Below, one piece after another: positions 63,788 through 64,000 of a stretch of 64,000 bases of DNA; within the stretch, counting starts at the first letter, position 1, and every line of letters begins with the position of its first letter. Location: the NCBI GenBank assembly GCA_021018815.1, contig JAITYX010000007.1, positions 10,788,001 to 10,852,000 on the forward strand. The letters are read 5' to 3'. Source of the DNA: Talinum fruticosum (Eukaryota > Streptophyta > Magnoliopsida > Caryophyllales > Talinaceae). The translations under genes and the position numbers were made by a program. Under the pieces are notes generated by a model. That model was not told where the DNA came from, did no database searches, and saw only the letters and a program-made list of their open reading frames with translations.

Positions 63788-64000
63788 AGCACGGTTCAGC
63801 TGTTGATCGGTTACATTAGGTTAGCTTGAATACATCGATTGATCTTAAGAGCTTCCTTATCATCTTCCTCATCGATTGAGTGTGTAAACATTGGAAAGAT
63901 TATAAGTACCTAATAGTACTTTTGAAAATACGATGTATAATTTATCGTCTATCTTCCTGTTTGTTTGAATAAGTCGGTAAATATTATCTAAAAAAGGAAG

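Noticed and set aside
1..64000. CRISPR array, operon or other prokaryotic system
   Set aside because: Intron-containing plant genes throughout; no regularly spaced identical repeats with unique spacers.

Overview
This is a nuclear window from a flowering plant, most likely a eudicot. It holds GT-AG-type introns, plant-only families (type-B response regulator, COBRA-like protein, LLM-domain B-GATA factor, DUF1218 protein), MITEs, hAT and Helitron remnants, and AT-rich intergenic DNA. I could not fix the species.

Left arm (1-11.7 kb). The 3' part of a type-B response regulator gene (+) is followed by a Tourist-like MITE. Next, on the minus strand, is a two-exon COBRA-like gene of the COBL7-11 clade.

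Centre (11.7-42.6 kb). This is a segmentally duplicated block. Its repeat unit carries a gene for subunit 9 of nuclear RNA polymerases II/IV/V (NRPB9/RPB9). There are four copies, A-D. A, C and D have all four exons; B lost exon 4. A decayed BED-finger hAT transposon sits at the junction between tandem units. Its tail is triplicated between B and C. A Helitron helicase remnant lies between C and D, and a scrambled fragment of the unit follows D. Within the block the copies differ from each other mainly at CAG/CTG trinucleotides. The changes (CAG to CGAG, CGG or TAG; CTG to CTCG or CTTG) point to CHG cytosine methylation, acting through read-calling error and/or deamination. Several NRPB9 'mutations' may therefore be artefacts.

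Right arm (42.6-64 kb). A small proline-rich, probably GPI-anchored extensin-like gene (+) is followed on the minus strand by an LLM-domain GATA factor, an intact ten-coding-exon importin-alpha gene and a three-exon DUF1218 four-TM gene. Non-autonomous elements and a possible LTR fragment lie between them.

Four otherwise well-preserved genes (response regulator, COBRA-like, extensin-like, GATA) carry single-base frame breaks, seven in all, each in a homopolymer run. This looks like a sequencing artefact rather than gene death. The genes do not form a functional cluster. The nearest thing to a system is the amplification of a polymerase subunit gene inside transposon-rich, apparently methylated DNA.
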